Shown: positions 1 through 5,925, numbered from the stretch's first letter. The stretch is DNA of 6,056 nucleotides from Calditenuis sp032249575 (GCA_032249575.1 JAVVHL010000073.1:1-6056); one strand, 5' to 3'. Notes: generated by a model from the letters alone, not told the origin. Program-made: numbers and translations.

Positions 1-864
1 ATACCCGAGAGGACCGTGATCCACGAGGAGGAAGAGGGTTACGTCTGGCTCTTCATGCCATCATCTTCGAAGAGGCACGGAGCCCTGGCGCTGAAAGTCG
101 TGAACGAGTACAGGCGCAACCCGGAGGTGGGCCTGCCTCACGCACAGGGCCTAACGCTCCTGCACGACCTCAACAACGGACGGCTCTTGTGCCTTCTCGA
201 CAGCCACGCCCTGACGCAGGTGCGGACAGCGGCGATGACTTGCGTCGCAGCGGAGAAGATGTTTTCGGGGAGGGCAGAGGTCTTGGCGGTAATAGGCTCC
301 GGAGACCAGGCGAGGATCAACGCCGAGTTCCTCAACGGGGTGCTGATGCCCTCAACTGTCCGAGTCTACAGCAGGAGCAAAGGGAGAAGGGAGGCCTTCG
401 CAGCGGAGTTAAAGGACAGGCTGGGGATAAACGCACACGCTTGCGACTCGCCTTCGGACGCCGTGAGGGGAGCGGACGCCGTGCTGGCGGCCACCAATTC
501 GCCAACCCCTGTCTTTGACGGCGACGACCTGGCAGAAGACGTCCTCGTGATGAGCCTCGGAGCCCTTCCTACGAGGAGGGAGCTGGACCTGAGGACCTTC
601 GAGAGGGCGTCCTTCGTCTGTGCCGACAGGAAGGCGAGCGTATTGAGTGAGGCGGGAGACGTGATCGAGGCGATCAAGAGGGGCATCATATCAGAGGGCG
701 ATGTGGCCGAGCTTTCCGAGATTGTAAGGGGCCTCAGGCGGCCAGTGACCACAGGGATCAGGGTCTACAAATCGGTGGGCTTCGCGGCCATCGACCTCTA
801 CTTCTCGGTGAAGCTGTACGAGCTGGCAAGGCAGAAAGGATTAGGGAGATCTGTCGATCTCTAG
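1..864 (+). CDS. Ornithine cyclodeaminase / mu-crystallin family NAD(P)-dependent enzyme, 5'-truncated
   Basis: Members of this family are Rossmann-fold enzymes that include ornithine cyclodeaminase, archaeal alanine dehydrogenase and ketimine or pyrroline-2-carboxylate reductases. Counting from base 1, the fragment shows Lys32 in the family's substrate-binding 'K' segment, the LTQVRTAA block (Arg75), the nucleotide-binding loop GSGDQA at 99-104, ATNS at 164-167, a REL motif at 193-195, the D..AS...EAGD block near 209-220 and a C-terminal YKSVGFAAIDL block. All these are family hallmarks in the right order. A GTG at 16 could start an ORF, but the frame is open to base 1, and IPERT in front of it resembles the conserved P-x-R segment of the family. 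I therefore call it partial, with perhaps 30-40 residues missing upstream (287 seen, family usually 310-350). The Asp usually found after the GA of the GAD-P segment is absent (GALPTRREL at 187-195). That argues against true ornithine cyclodeaminase and fits an imine reductase or dehydrogenase better. It ends inside the stop codon of the convergent gene. Confidence 0.88.
   Translation: MPERTVIHEEEEGYVWLFMPSSSKRHGALALKVVNEYRRNPEVGLPHAQGLTLLHDLNNGRLLCLLDSHALTQVRTAAMTCVAAEKMFSGRAEVLAVIGSGDQARINAEFLNGVLMPSTVRVYSRSKGRREAFAAELKDRLGINAHACDSPSDAVRGADAVLAATNSPTPVFDGDDLAEDVLVMSLGALPTRRELDLRTFERASFVCADRKASVLSEAGDVIEAIKRGIISEGDVAELSEIVRGLRRPVTTGIRVYKSVGFAAIDLYFSVKLYELARQKGLGRSVDL
861..864. other. CTAG palindrome shared by two convergent stop codons
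   Basis: The four bases CTAG supply TAG at 862-864 to the plus-strand cyclodeaminase-family gene and, read from the other strand, TAG at 863-861 to the acyl-CoA dehydrogenase gene. The two genes therefore overlap tail to tail by exactly four bases with no intergenic space, and any transcription terminator must lie inside the partner gene. This is read directly from the sequence. Confidence 0.93.
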
Positions 865-1988
865 AGGGTGCTGGGAAGCCCGAGGCCCCTGTGCGCTATG
901 TAGGCCAGCGCGACCTCCTGCGTTACTGGCCCAGCCATCAGGACCCAGACCTCCCTCGCCAGCCTCTCGACGGTTGCCCCCTTGAGGAAGCCGTGACCCG
1001 CATGGACCCTCATCGCCTCCGAGACCGCGTCCATCGCCAGCTCAGCACCGAGGTACTTGGCGGCCATCGCTTCGACCTCGACGCCCTCACCCCTGTCGAA
1101 CCTCTCGGCGACCTGCAGAAGGTAGGCCCTCAGCGCTTTCAACCTCGAGAAGAGCGAAGCGAGGGGGAACTGGATGCCCTGGTTAGAGCCGATGGTGCGG
1201 CCGAAGGCGGTCCGCGATTTGGCCCACTCGAGCGCCCTCTTCAATGCGAGCTCGGCCATCCCAGCACCTACAGCGCCGTAGACGATCCTGTCGGCGACCA
1301 GCGCCCTCGAGAGCGCGGCCCATCCGTTGCCCGGCTCACCGATCACGTTCTCCATGCCGACCCTGCAGCCGTCCAGCAGGAGCTCTCCGACGGGAAGGTG
1401 ACCCATCGCCAGAGAGGGCCTCGTAACGGTCTTCACGCCAGGTCCAGACTTCTCGACGAGGAAGAGCGTCAGGCCCCTCCACCACTTACCGCCCTCCGGC
1501 TCGGACGTACGGCAGAGGACGAGGTAATGGGTCGCCCTGACTAGGTTCGCAACGAGGAACTTCCTGCCCTCCAACACGTAACCGTTCACGTCCTCCCTTG
1601 CCCGGGTCGATATCGTCGAAGGGTCTGAGCCCGCGTGCTCCTCGGTGACCGCGAGGCCGCAGAGGTACCTGCCCTCCGAGAGGCCCCTTAGGAACTCTTG
1701 GTGCCTCTCCCCCGCCGCCATCTCGACGACCTTCCCTGCGAGGTTGTTGCTGATCAGCGGGTAGACGCCCACGCCTGCACCGGACGCGACGACCTCCATC
1801 ACCAGCTCTGTGAGCTCCCTCAACCCCCATCCGAGACCGCCGTTCTCCCTGGAGAGGATCGCTCCCGGCAACCTGAGGGTCGAGACGTGGCGCCAGAACT
1901 CCTCCGGGAACCTGCCCTCCGCCTCGCACCCGTTCCAGTAGTCCTCGCCGAAGGGACCCAGGTTGAGACCCTCGACGGTCGGCGACAT
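861..1988 (-). CDS. Acyl-CoA dehydrogenase family flavoprotein
   Basis: This 375-residue protein has the full architecture of a soluble FAD-dependent acyl-CoA dehydrogenase, which normally introduces an alpha-beta double bond into an acyl-CoA and passes electrons to ETF. An N-terminal helical domain ends in the ENGGLGWGL segment (48-56). The middle beta domain carries VTEEHAGSD (114-122), matching the flavin/substrate signature VTEPxAGSD, and the GRKFLVAN segment (141-148). The C-terminal helical domain carries R259 and FG (262-263) of the R-x-x-FG FAD contact, Q270, and GHGF (331-334). The usual catalytic Glu of the medium/short-chain type, in a YEGT-like motif, is replaced by MAGPVTQE (351-358). 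The alternative base position used by isovaleryl-CoA dehydrogenase aligns with D233. The ATG at 1988 is well supported: an in-frame TGA lies at 1992-1994, two codons upstream. There is no Shine-Dalgarno site, so a nearly leaderless mRNA is likely. It diverges from the transporter operon, suggesting a role in catabolism of the imported compound (inference). The acyl substrate cannot be assigned. Confidence 0.92.
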   Translation of the reverse strand: MSPTVEGLNLGPFGEDYWNGCEAEGRFPEEFWRHVSTLRLPGAILSRENGGLGWGLRELTELVMEVVASGAGVGVYPLISNNLAGKVVEMAAGERHQEFLRGLSEGRYLCGLAVTEEHAGSDPSTISTRAREDVNGYVLEGRKFLVANLVRATHYLVLCRTSEPEGGKWWRGLTLFLVEKSGPGVKTVTRPSLAMGHLPVGELLLDGCRVGMENVIGEPGNGWAALSRALVADRIVYGAVGAGMAELALKRALEWAKSRTAFGRTIGSNQGIQFPLASLFSRLKALRAYLLQVAERFDRGEGVEVEAMAAKYLGAELAMDAVSEAMRVHAGHGFLKGATVERLAREVWVLMAGPVTQEVALAYIAHRGLGLPSTL

Positions 1989-2077
1989 CGCTCAAAAAGG
2001 ATCAGGCGTCAAGCGAAATATTTTGGTCGATTGACATGGTAATCCTAATTAGCTGGAGATTATTAAATAGTGTCGCT
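1989..2077. promoter_or_regulatory. Divergent promoter region between acyl-CoA dehydrogenase and transporter operon
   Basis: This 89-base spacer separates two divergent genes and is clearly more AT-rich than the flanking coding DNA. It holds three TATA-like patches: the palindrome AAATATTT at 2016-2023, CTAATTAG at 2045-2052 (also palindromic), and TTATTAAATA at 2060-2069. The first is well placed for the minus-strand gene. The second is centred about 29 bases before the ATG at 2078, so it could give an almost leaderless transporter mRNA. The third looks most like a TATA box but is too close to 2078 to drive that start; it could serve the minus strand with a leader of about 50 bases. Neither gene has a usable Shine-Dalgarno site here. 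Which box is used is inference; a regulator acting here could control both directions. Confidence 0.6.
2016..2024 (-). promoter_or_regulatory. Candidate archaeal TATA box for the acyl-CoA dehydrogenase gene
   Basis: On the minus strand this reads AAAATATTT, preceded by CGACC (an A-rich BRE-like element would sit just upstream). Its centre is about 32 bases before the ATG at 1988. Archaeal transcription usually starts about 25-27 bases after the TATA centre, which would put the start near 1994 and give a leader of only about six bases. That fits the absence of a Shine-Dalgarno site. The core is palindromic, so it could also direct transcription rightward with a leader of about 32 bases for the ATG at 2078. 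Confidence 0.5.
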
Positions 2078-3409
2078 ATGGCGACGGCCAGTTCTCAGAA
2101 AGGTTCGCGGAGAGTCCTATACATCGCAATAGGTGTCGTGGTCGTTGTAGCCCTGATAGCGGCTGCGGTCCTGGTGGTTTACAATCCGTTCCAGCAACAG
2201 CAGAAGGAGATCATCATAGGCCTCTCTCTGCCCTTGACGAACCCCGTAGGGATCCACGCCAGGAAGGCCGCTGAGATGGCGGTCGAGGAGATAAACGCGG
2301 CCGGAGGCGTCAGGCTCAAGGACGGCGTCTACAAGCTGAGGTTGGTCGCCGAGGACACGAACGAGATGGACCCGCTGATCCCGGTCGACCAGGGAGTTGC
2401 CGCCTTCAAGAGGTTGATTGAGGTACACGGAGCGCACGTCATCGTCGGCGGAGTCAGGACCGACATAGTGGTGGCCCAGACCCAGCTCCTCTCGCAGTAC
2501 AAGATCGTGTACCTCGACATCGAGTCGAACCAGGGAATCGTCGAGGGCAAAGTGAAAGATGACTATGAGAACTACAAGTACTACTTCCACTTCTTCGGAG
2601 GGGGTCCGAAGTCCTCTGCAGGTCCGCTGATCATCGGTTTCCTCCAGAAGCTGAAGGAGTTGTCTGAGAAGGACCCGAGCATGCCTGACGCATCGAAGGT
2701 GGCGCTCTTAGCGGAGAACGCGCTCTGGACCGTGGGCCTTGCGGGTAGGCCTGCGGGCAACTCTACATTCTTCAAACGTCTCGCCGACCTCGGGTTCAAG
2801 CTGGTCTACGCGGAGCTATACCCGACGACCGAATCGGACTTCTCGAGCTACCTCGCGAAGATGAAGGCGCAGTGTCCGGGAGTGATCGTCTTCCTCTTCT
2901 CCGGGCCTCCGGGGATAATCTTCACCAAGCAGTGGCAGGACTACAACTGGGCACCGTGCAAGAAGCCGATCGTCTTCGGTCCTGGACTCCTCGGAGGGTT
3001 CTCGTGGTTCTGGGACCAGACGGGTGGGAAGGCCCAGGGAACGATCTGGTGGCCCTCGACCGTCAGAGTGTCTGTGACGCCGAAGACCGTCCAGTTCATC
3101 GACAAGTTCAAGCAGAGATACGGTGAGACGCCGAACACCGCGGCGATCGACGCATACGACGCCATCTACGTCCTGAAGGAGGCCCTTGAGAGGGCCGGTA
3201 CGTGGCAGGCGGATGAGCTGGTGAAGGCGCTGGAGCAGACCGACTACGTCGGCGTGATGGGCAGGATCAAGTTCTCGAGGGACCACCACGGCCTCGACTT
3301 CACCTACGAGAACATCTACAGGTACTTCGGTCAGTGGCAGAACGGCGAACTGGTGCCGGTCTGGGAGAAGGACTGGCCCGAGATCAAGAACCTGCTGATA
3401 CCGTCGTGA
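2078..3409 (+). CDS. LivK-type (Leu/Ile/Val-binding family) ABC transporter substrate-binding protein
   Basis: This is a 443-residue extracellular solute receptor of the periplasmic-binding-protein type I, branched-chain amino acid family. A basic N-terminus (KGSRR, 8-12) precedes one hydrophobic helix (about 13-35). A Gln-rich linker follows (39-42), then the first lobe begins with EIIIGLSLPLT (44-54) and AAEMAVEEINAAGGV (64-78), the classic start of this family. EDTNE (92-96) and VIVGGVRTD (121-129) continue the lobe, and a second lobe runs to the C-terminus. There is no lipobox cysteine, so the protein is probably anchored by the uncleaved helix, as in many archaea. The only cysteines are C266 and C294, which might pair. 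An in-frame ATG at 2036 would add 14 residues (MVILISWRLLNSVA). I prefer 2078 because it gives a normal basic-then-hydrophobic signal; neither start has a good Shine-Dalgarno site. It is the first gene of the operon, 19 bases before livH. The ligand cannot be predicted; amides, urea or other small acids remain possible. Confidence 0.9.
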   Translation: MATASSQKGSRRVLYIAIGVVVVVALIAAAVLVVYNPFQQQQKEIIIGLSLPLTNPVGIHARKAAEMAVEEINAAGGVRLKDGVYKLRLVAEDTNEMDPLIPVDQGVAAFKRLIEVHGAHVIVGGVRTDIVVAQTQLLSQYKIVYLDIESNQGIVEGKVKDDYENYKYYFHFFGGGPKSSAGPLIIGFLQKLKELSEKDPSMPDASKVALLAENALWTVGLAGRPAGNSTFFKRLADLGFKLVYAELYPTTESDFSSYLAKMKAQCPGVIVFLFSGPPGIIFTKQWQDYNWAPCKKPIVFGPGLLGGFSWFWDQTGGKAQGTIWWPSTVRVSVTPKTVQFIDKFKQRYGETPNTAAIDAYDAIYVLKEALERAGTWQADELVKALEQTDYVGVMGRIKFSRDHHGLDFTYENIYRYFGQWQNGELVPVWEKDWPEIKNLLIPS

Positions 3410-3417
3410 GAAGGGAC

Positions 3418-3421
3418 GTGA
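3418..3421 (+). promoter_or_regulatory. Ribosome binding site for livH (partial match)
   Basis: GTGA lies seven bases before the ATG at 3429, inside the 19-base gap after the binding-protein stop. It matches part of the archaeal GGTGA-type Shine-Dalgarno sequence. The match is short, so support is modest. Confidence 0.45.
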
Positions 3422-3428
3422 CGGGAAG

Positions 3429-4289
3429 ATGGCTGAACCGGTCCTCGTCATTTTCTTTTATGGTCTCATCACGAGCCTGATCTTCGCGCTTTATTCCGTC
3501 GGCTTCTCCCTCGTCTTCGGGGTTGCCAGGGTCATCGACGCTGCCTACGGGATCTGGTACACCACGGCGGCATACCTGATCTACGCCCTTGCGACGAGGT
3601 TCCTCCTACCGTTGCCTGCTGTGATCGTGATCGTGGTCGCGTCGATGGCGGCGCTCGGTATCAGCTACTATTCGATCCTCGTCAGGGGCCTCAGGGAGAG
3701 AATCGAGATGATAATGACGACGTTCCTCGTGGCGCTGATGGTCCAGTACCTGATCGTGGCGATCTTCACCAACTTCCCCTGGTCCATACCTGCGCTCTTC
3801 CCGGGTTCTACGCAGGTGTTCGGCGTCTCGCTCTTCAACCAGCAGGTCGCAGCCGCTGTCACGGCGTTCCTTTTGCTATTGGTCCTCTGGTACATAGTTT
3901 ACAGGACCAAGATAGGGCTTGCGATCAGGGCCGTGGCCCAGGACAGGGAGGCGGCGCTCTTGATGGGTATAGACCCTGACAGGGTGATGGCGTTCACCCT
4001 CGCGCTCTCCTGCACCCTCGCCGGCATAGCTGCCCTGCTCCAGGCACCTAACTCCGTCATCTCGCCGGTGATGGGGTGGCCGATGCTCACGCTCGCCTTC
4101 GCGGTCGTCGTCCTCGGAGGAATGGGCGACTTCTTCGGAGCAATACTGGCCAGCTTCATCATCGGCTACTCCCACCAGCTGATAACGAACCTCGTCAACC
4201 CGCTCTACTCGATGGCGGCTGCTTTCGTGGCGATCCTGCTCGTCCTATGGCTGAGGCCTCGCGGGGTCTTCGGGAGGTCACTGGAGTGA
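3429..4289 (+). CDS. livH: LivH-type branched-chain amino acid ABC transporter permease
   Basis: A 286-residue integral membrane protein with about eight hydrophobic segments, the usual size for LivH. It forms half of the membrane channel together with LivM. The N-terminal segment GLITSLIFALYSVGFSLVFG (12-31) matches the family start. The cytoplasmic coupling loop is clear: RTKIGLAIRAVAQDREAALLMGID spans about 159-182 and is the EAA-like loop that docks on the ATPase. VVVLGGMGDFFGAI (226-239) is the conserved LGGxG-x-x-x-G segment near the C-terminus, and the protein ends RPRGVFG (276-282), the common tail. One oddity: the N-F/L-A-H-G segment usual after the first helix reads DAAYG (37-41), losing both the Asn and the His. 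The gene follows the binding protein closely, and its TGA overlaps the livM ATG by one base, so co-transcription and coupled translation are very likely. Confidence 0.93.
   Translation: MAEPVLVIFFYGLITSLIFALYSVGFSLVFGVARVIDAAYGIWYTTAAYLIYALATRFLLPLPAVIVIVVASMAALGISYYSILVRGLRERIEMIMTTFLVALMVQYLIVAIFTNFPWSIPALFPGSTQVFGVSLFNQQVAAAVTAFLLLLVLWYIVYRTKIGLAIRAVAQDREAALLMGIDPDRVMAFTLALSCTLAGIAALLQAPNSVISPVMGWPMLTLAFAVVVLGGMGDFFGAILASFIIGYSHQLITNLVNPLYSMAAAFVAILLVLWLRPRGVFGRSLE
4272..4278 (+). promoter_or_regulatory. Shine-Dalgarno site for livM
   Basis: GGGAGGT lies ten bases before the ATG at 4289, within the last codons of livH. It is a full complement of the 16S rRNA anti-Shine-Dalgarno core. It supports the ATG at 4289 as the livM start; GTG at 4286, one codon upstream in frame, is the only close rival. 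Confidence 0.75.
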
Positions 4290-5206
4290 TGGTCCGGATC
4301 GGAACTGTCCACGTGATAGGCCTCGGCGCCCTGGTGGCGCTGGCGGTCGTTCCCGCACTTCCAGGAATGAGGGCTGTGCTCTTCCCGCTGACGCTCACCA
4401 ACATCATGGCCACCCTCGCGATCGCCTGGAACCTGCTCTTCGGCTACGCTGGCCTCCTGAGCCTAGGACATTCGTTCTTCTTCGGGGCCGCAGGCTACGC
4501 ATCGGCGATCCTCTCCAAGTACTACGGGATCCCCGTCCCTATCGCGATGGTGCTGGGCGCCGCCGTCTCCTCCGGCCTCGCGGCCCTCGTCGGTCTGCCG
4601 AGCCTGAAGCTGAGGGGGCACTACTTCGTTCTGGTGACGCTGGTTTTGCCGGCGGTCGCTTACCAGCTGACCAACGCGCTCGACTTCCTCGGAGGTCACG
4701 ACGGGATCTTCGGCGTACCCCCCCTGGTAAGGGACTCCTACCTCGTCTATGTGGGAAGCCTTGTGCTGATGCTCGCGTCCCTTATCGCCTCGTTCTACGT
4801 GACCCGCTCCAAGCTGGGGATGGAGATGCTCTCGATCAGGGAGGACGAGGAGGCGGCGAAGGCCATGGGCGTCGACGTGCCGAGGGTCAAGCTCTACGCC
4901 CTGACGATCAGCGCCTTCATCTCGGGCCTCGCAGGCGCGTACTGGGCCCACCTGAACGGCGTCATAAGCCCGGCGGTCTACGAGCTCGAGAAGGCCAGCA
5001 TGCCGCTGCTGATGAGCGTCCTCGGAGGGAAGGGGACGTTGCTGGGGCCGGTGATAGGAGCTTACGTACTCCAGACGCTCTTCGAGTCGCTGAAGATCGA
5101 GGCGATAGTCATGGCAAGGCTCTTCATCTTCGCCGCAGCCACCTTCGTGATATACAGGCTCTTCCCGCAGGGCCTGATCGGGATATTGAGGAGGGCCATA
5201 ACATGA
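4289..5206 (+). CDS. livM: LivM-type branched-chain amino acid ABC transporter permease
   Basis: This 305-residue membrane protein is the second channel subunit of the importer. Family marks in order: LAIAWNLLFGYAGLLSLGHS (43-62) followed by FFFGAAGYASA (63-73), the LivM signature with the SLG-H/Q core; GLPSLKLRGHYFVLVTL (102-118); GGHDGIFGVP (135-144), matching the family's TGGxDG-type loop; the coupling loop RSKLGMEMLSIREDEEAAKAMGVD (173-196); LGGKGTLLGPVIGA (245-258); and a C-terminal LFPQGLIG (291-298). About eight or nine hydrophobic stretches are visible. The frame is open further upstream, to an ATG at 4076, but that extension lies inside livH in another frame and is Arg-rich and unlike the family. 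ATG 4289 has a strong Shine-Dalgarno site and gives a normal length. It overlaps livH by one base and livG by four (ATGA at 5203-5206). Confidence 0.94.
   Translation: MVRIGTVHVIGLGALVALAVVPALPGMRAVLFPLTLTNIMATLAIAWNLLFGYAGLLSLGHSFFFGAAGYASAILSKYYGIPVPIAMVLGAAVSSGLAALVGLPSLKLRGHYFVLVTLVLPAVAYQLTNALDFLGGHDGIFGVPPLVRDSYLVYVGSLVLMLASLIASFYVTRSKLGMEMLSIREDEEAAKAMGVDVPRVKLYALTISAFISGLAGAYWAHLNGVISPAVYELEKASMPLLMSVLGGKGTLLGPVIGAYVLQTLFESLKIEAIVMARLFIFAAATFVIYRLFPQGLIGILRRAIT
5190..5194 (+). promoter_or_regulatory. Shine-Dalgarno site for livG
   Basis: GGAGG sits eight bases before the ATG at 5203, inside the end of livM. It is a consensus site at ideal spacing and fixes the livG start. Together with the four-base ATGA overlap it indicates coupled translation of LivM and LivG. 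Confidence 0.8.
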
Positions 5207-5925
5207 CCGAGATGCTGGTCACGAGGGGCCTCAGGAAGTCCTTCGGAGGCATAGTCGCGGTCGACGGCGTGGACCTGACGGTGAGGGAGGGGGAGCTGAT
5301 GGCGATAATTGGGCCGAACGGAGCCGGGAAGACCACACTCTTCAACCTCATCACAGGGTTCGAGAAGCCGGACTCCGGCAGGGTGCTGTTCCTCGGAAAG
5401 GACGTGACGGGCGAGAAGCCCTACAACTTGGCGAGGATGGGGCTCGTGAGGACCTTCCAGATCGTCAGGCCCCTCAGGAACCTGACCGTGATGCAGAACG
5501 TGCTGATCGGCTGCAAGGTGAGAGGGCTCGGTCCGGAGGCGGCGGAGGAGAGCCTGAAGGCCGTAGGGCTGTGGGCGAAGAGGGACCTCACAGCGTCGCT
5601 GCTGACCCACGGCGAGCTGAAGAAGCTCGAGCTGGCAAGGGCGCTGGCGATGAGGCCGAGGCTCCTGCTACTCGACGAGCCGCTGGGCGGTCTGACGTTC
5701 TCGGAGGCCGAGGAGGTCACCGATGTCATCAGGCAGACCAACGGCAACGGTACAACCGTGGTCCTCGTCGAGCACAGGCTGAGGGAGACCTTCAGGGTCG
5801 TCGGGCGGGTGGTGGTGATGAACCAGGGCAAGATCATCTACGACGGCTCACCGGAGAACGTCTCGAGGTCGGAGGAGGTCGTGAGGGCGTACATGGGAGG
5901 TAGGCGCTGGGTCATAGGCGCCTGA
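5203..5925 (+). CDS. livG: LivG-type branched-chain amino acid ABC transporter ATP-binding protein
   Basis: This 240-residue cytoplasmic ATPase energises the importer by docking on the LivH/LivM coupling loops. Visible motifs: Walker A GPNGAGKTT (37-45); the Q-loop in RTFQIVRPL (83-91, Gln86), whose RTFQ context is typical of LivG; an ABC signature reading LTHGE (134-138) in place of the family's usual LSxGE/Q; Walker B LLLLDEP (154-160) with catalytic Glu159; a D-loop region GGLTFSE (162-168) where AGLNxxE is common; and the H-loop His191. The C-terminus has the usual SPENV...VVRAYMG pattern followed by eight extra residues (GRRWVIGA). At 240 residues it is slightly shorter than typical LivG (about 250-260), mainly because the helical region between the Q-loop and the signature is compact. 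Arginine is AGG in 19 of 22 cases. No LivF partner follows in the visible 131 bases, so the ATPase either pairs with a LivF encoded elsewhere or works as a homodimer. Confidence 0.93.
   Translation: MTEMLVTRGLRKSFGGIVAVDGVDLTVREGELMAIIGPNGAGKTTLFNLITGFEKPDSGRVLFLGKDVTGEKPYNLARMGLVRTFQIVRPLRNLTVMQNVLIGCKVRGLGPEAAEESLKAVGLWAKRDLTASLLTHGELKKLELARALAMRPRLLLLDEPLGGLTFSEAEEVTDVIRQTNGNGTTVVLVEHRLRETFRVVGRVVVMNQGKIIYDGSPENVSRSEEVVRAYMGGRRWVIGA

Noticed and set aside
16..18. GTG at 16 as the true start of the cyclodeaminase-family gene
   Set aside because: The frame is open to base 1, the preceding residues IPERT look like the family's conserved P-x-R segment, and starting here would leave the protein short of the normal N-terminal substrate-binding region.
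891..1544. Long plus-strand open frame (217 codons) opposite the acyl-CoA dehydrogenase gene
   Set aside because: It is antisense to a well-supported gene, rich in Arg, Pro and Asp as expected from GC-rich third positions, and shows no family motif.
2060..2069. TTATTAAATA as the TATA box for the transporter operon
   Set aside because: Its centre is only about 13 bases before the ATG at 2078, which would place transcription start after the start codon; no later in-frame start keeps the membrane anchor intact.
2816..3451. Minus-strand open frame (211 codons) opposite the binding-protein gene
   Set aside because: Composition dominated by Arg, Leu, Val and Asp with no domain; the plus strand carries a clear family member throughout.
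4076..4288. Upstream extension of the livM frame to an ATG at 4076
   Set aside because: The extra 71 residues lie within livH in another frame, are Arg-rich and unlike LivM; the ATG at 4289 has a strong Shine-Dalgarno site and gives a normal length.
5062..5610. Minus-strand open frame (182 codons) across the livM/livG junction
   Set aside because: Antisense to two confident genes, with no recognisable motif and no promoter-like or ribosome-binding sequence.
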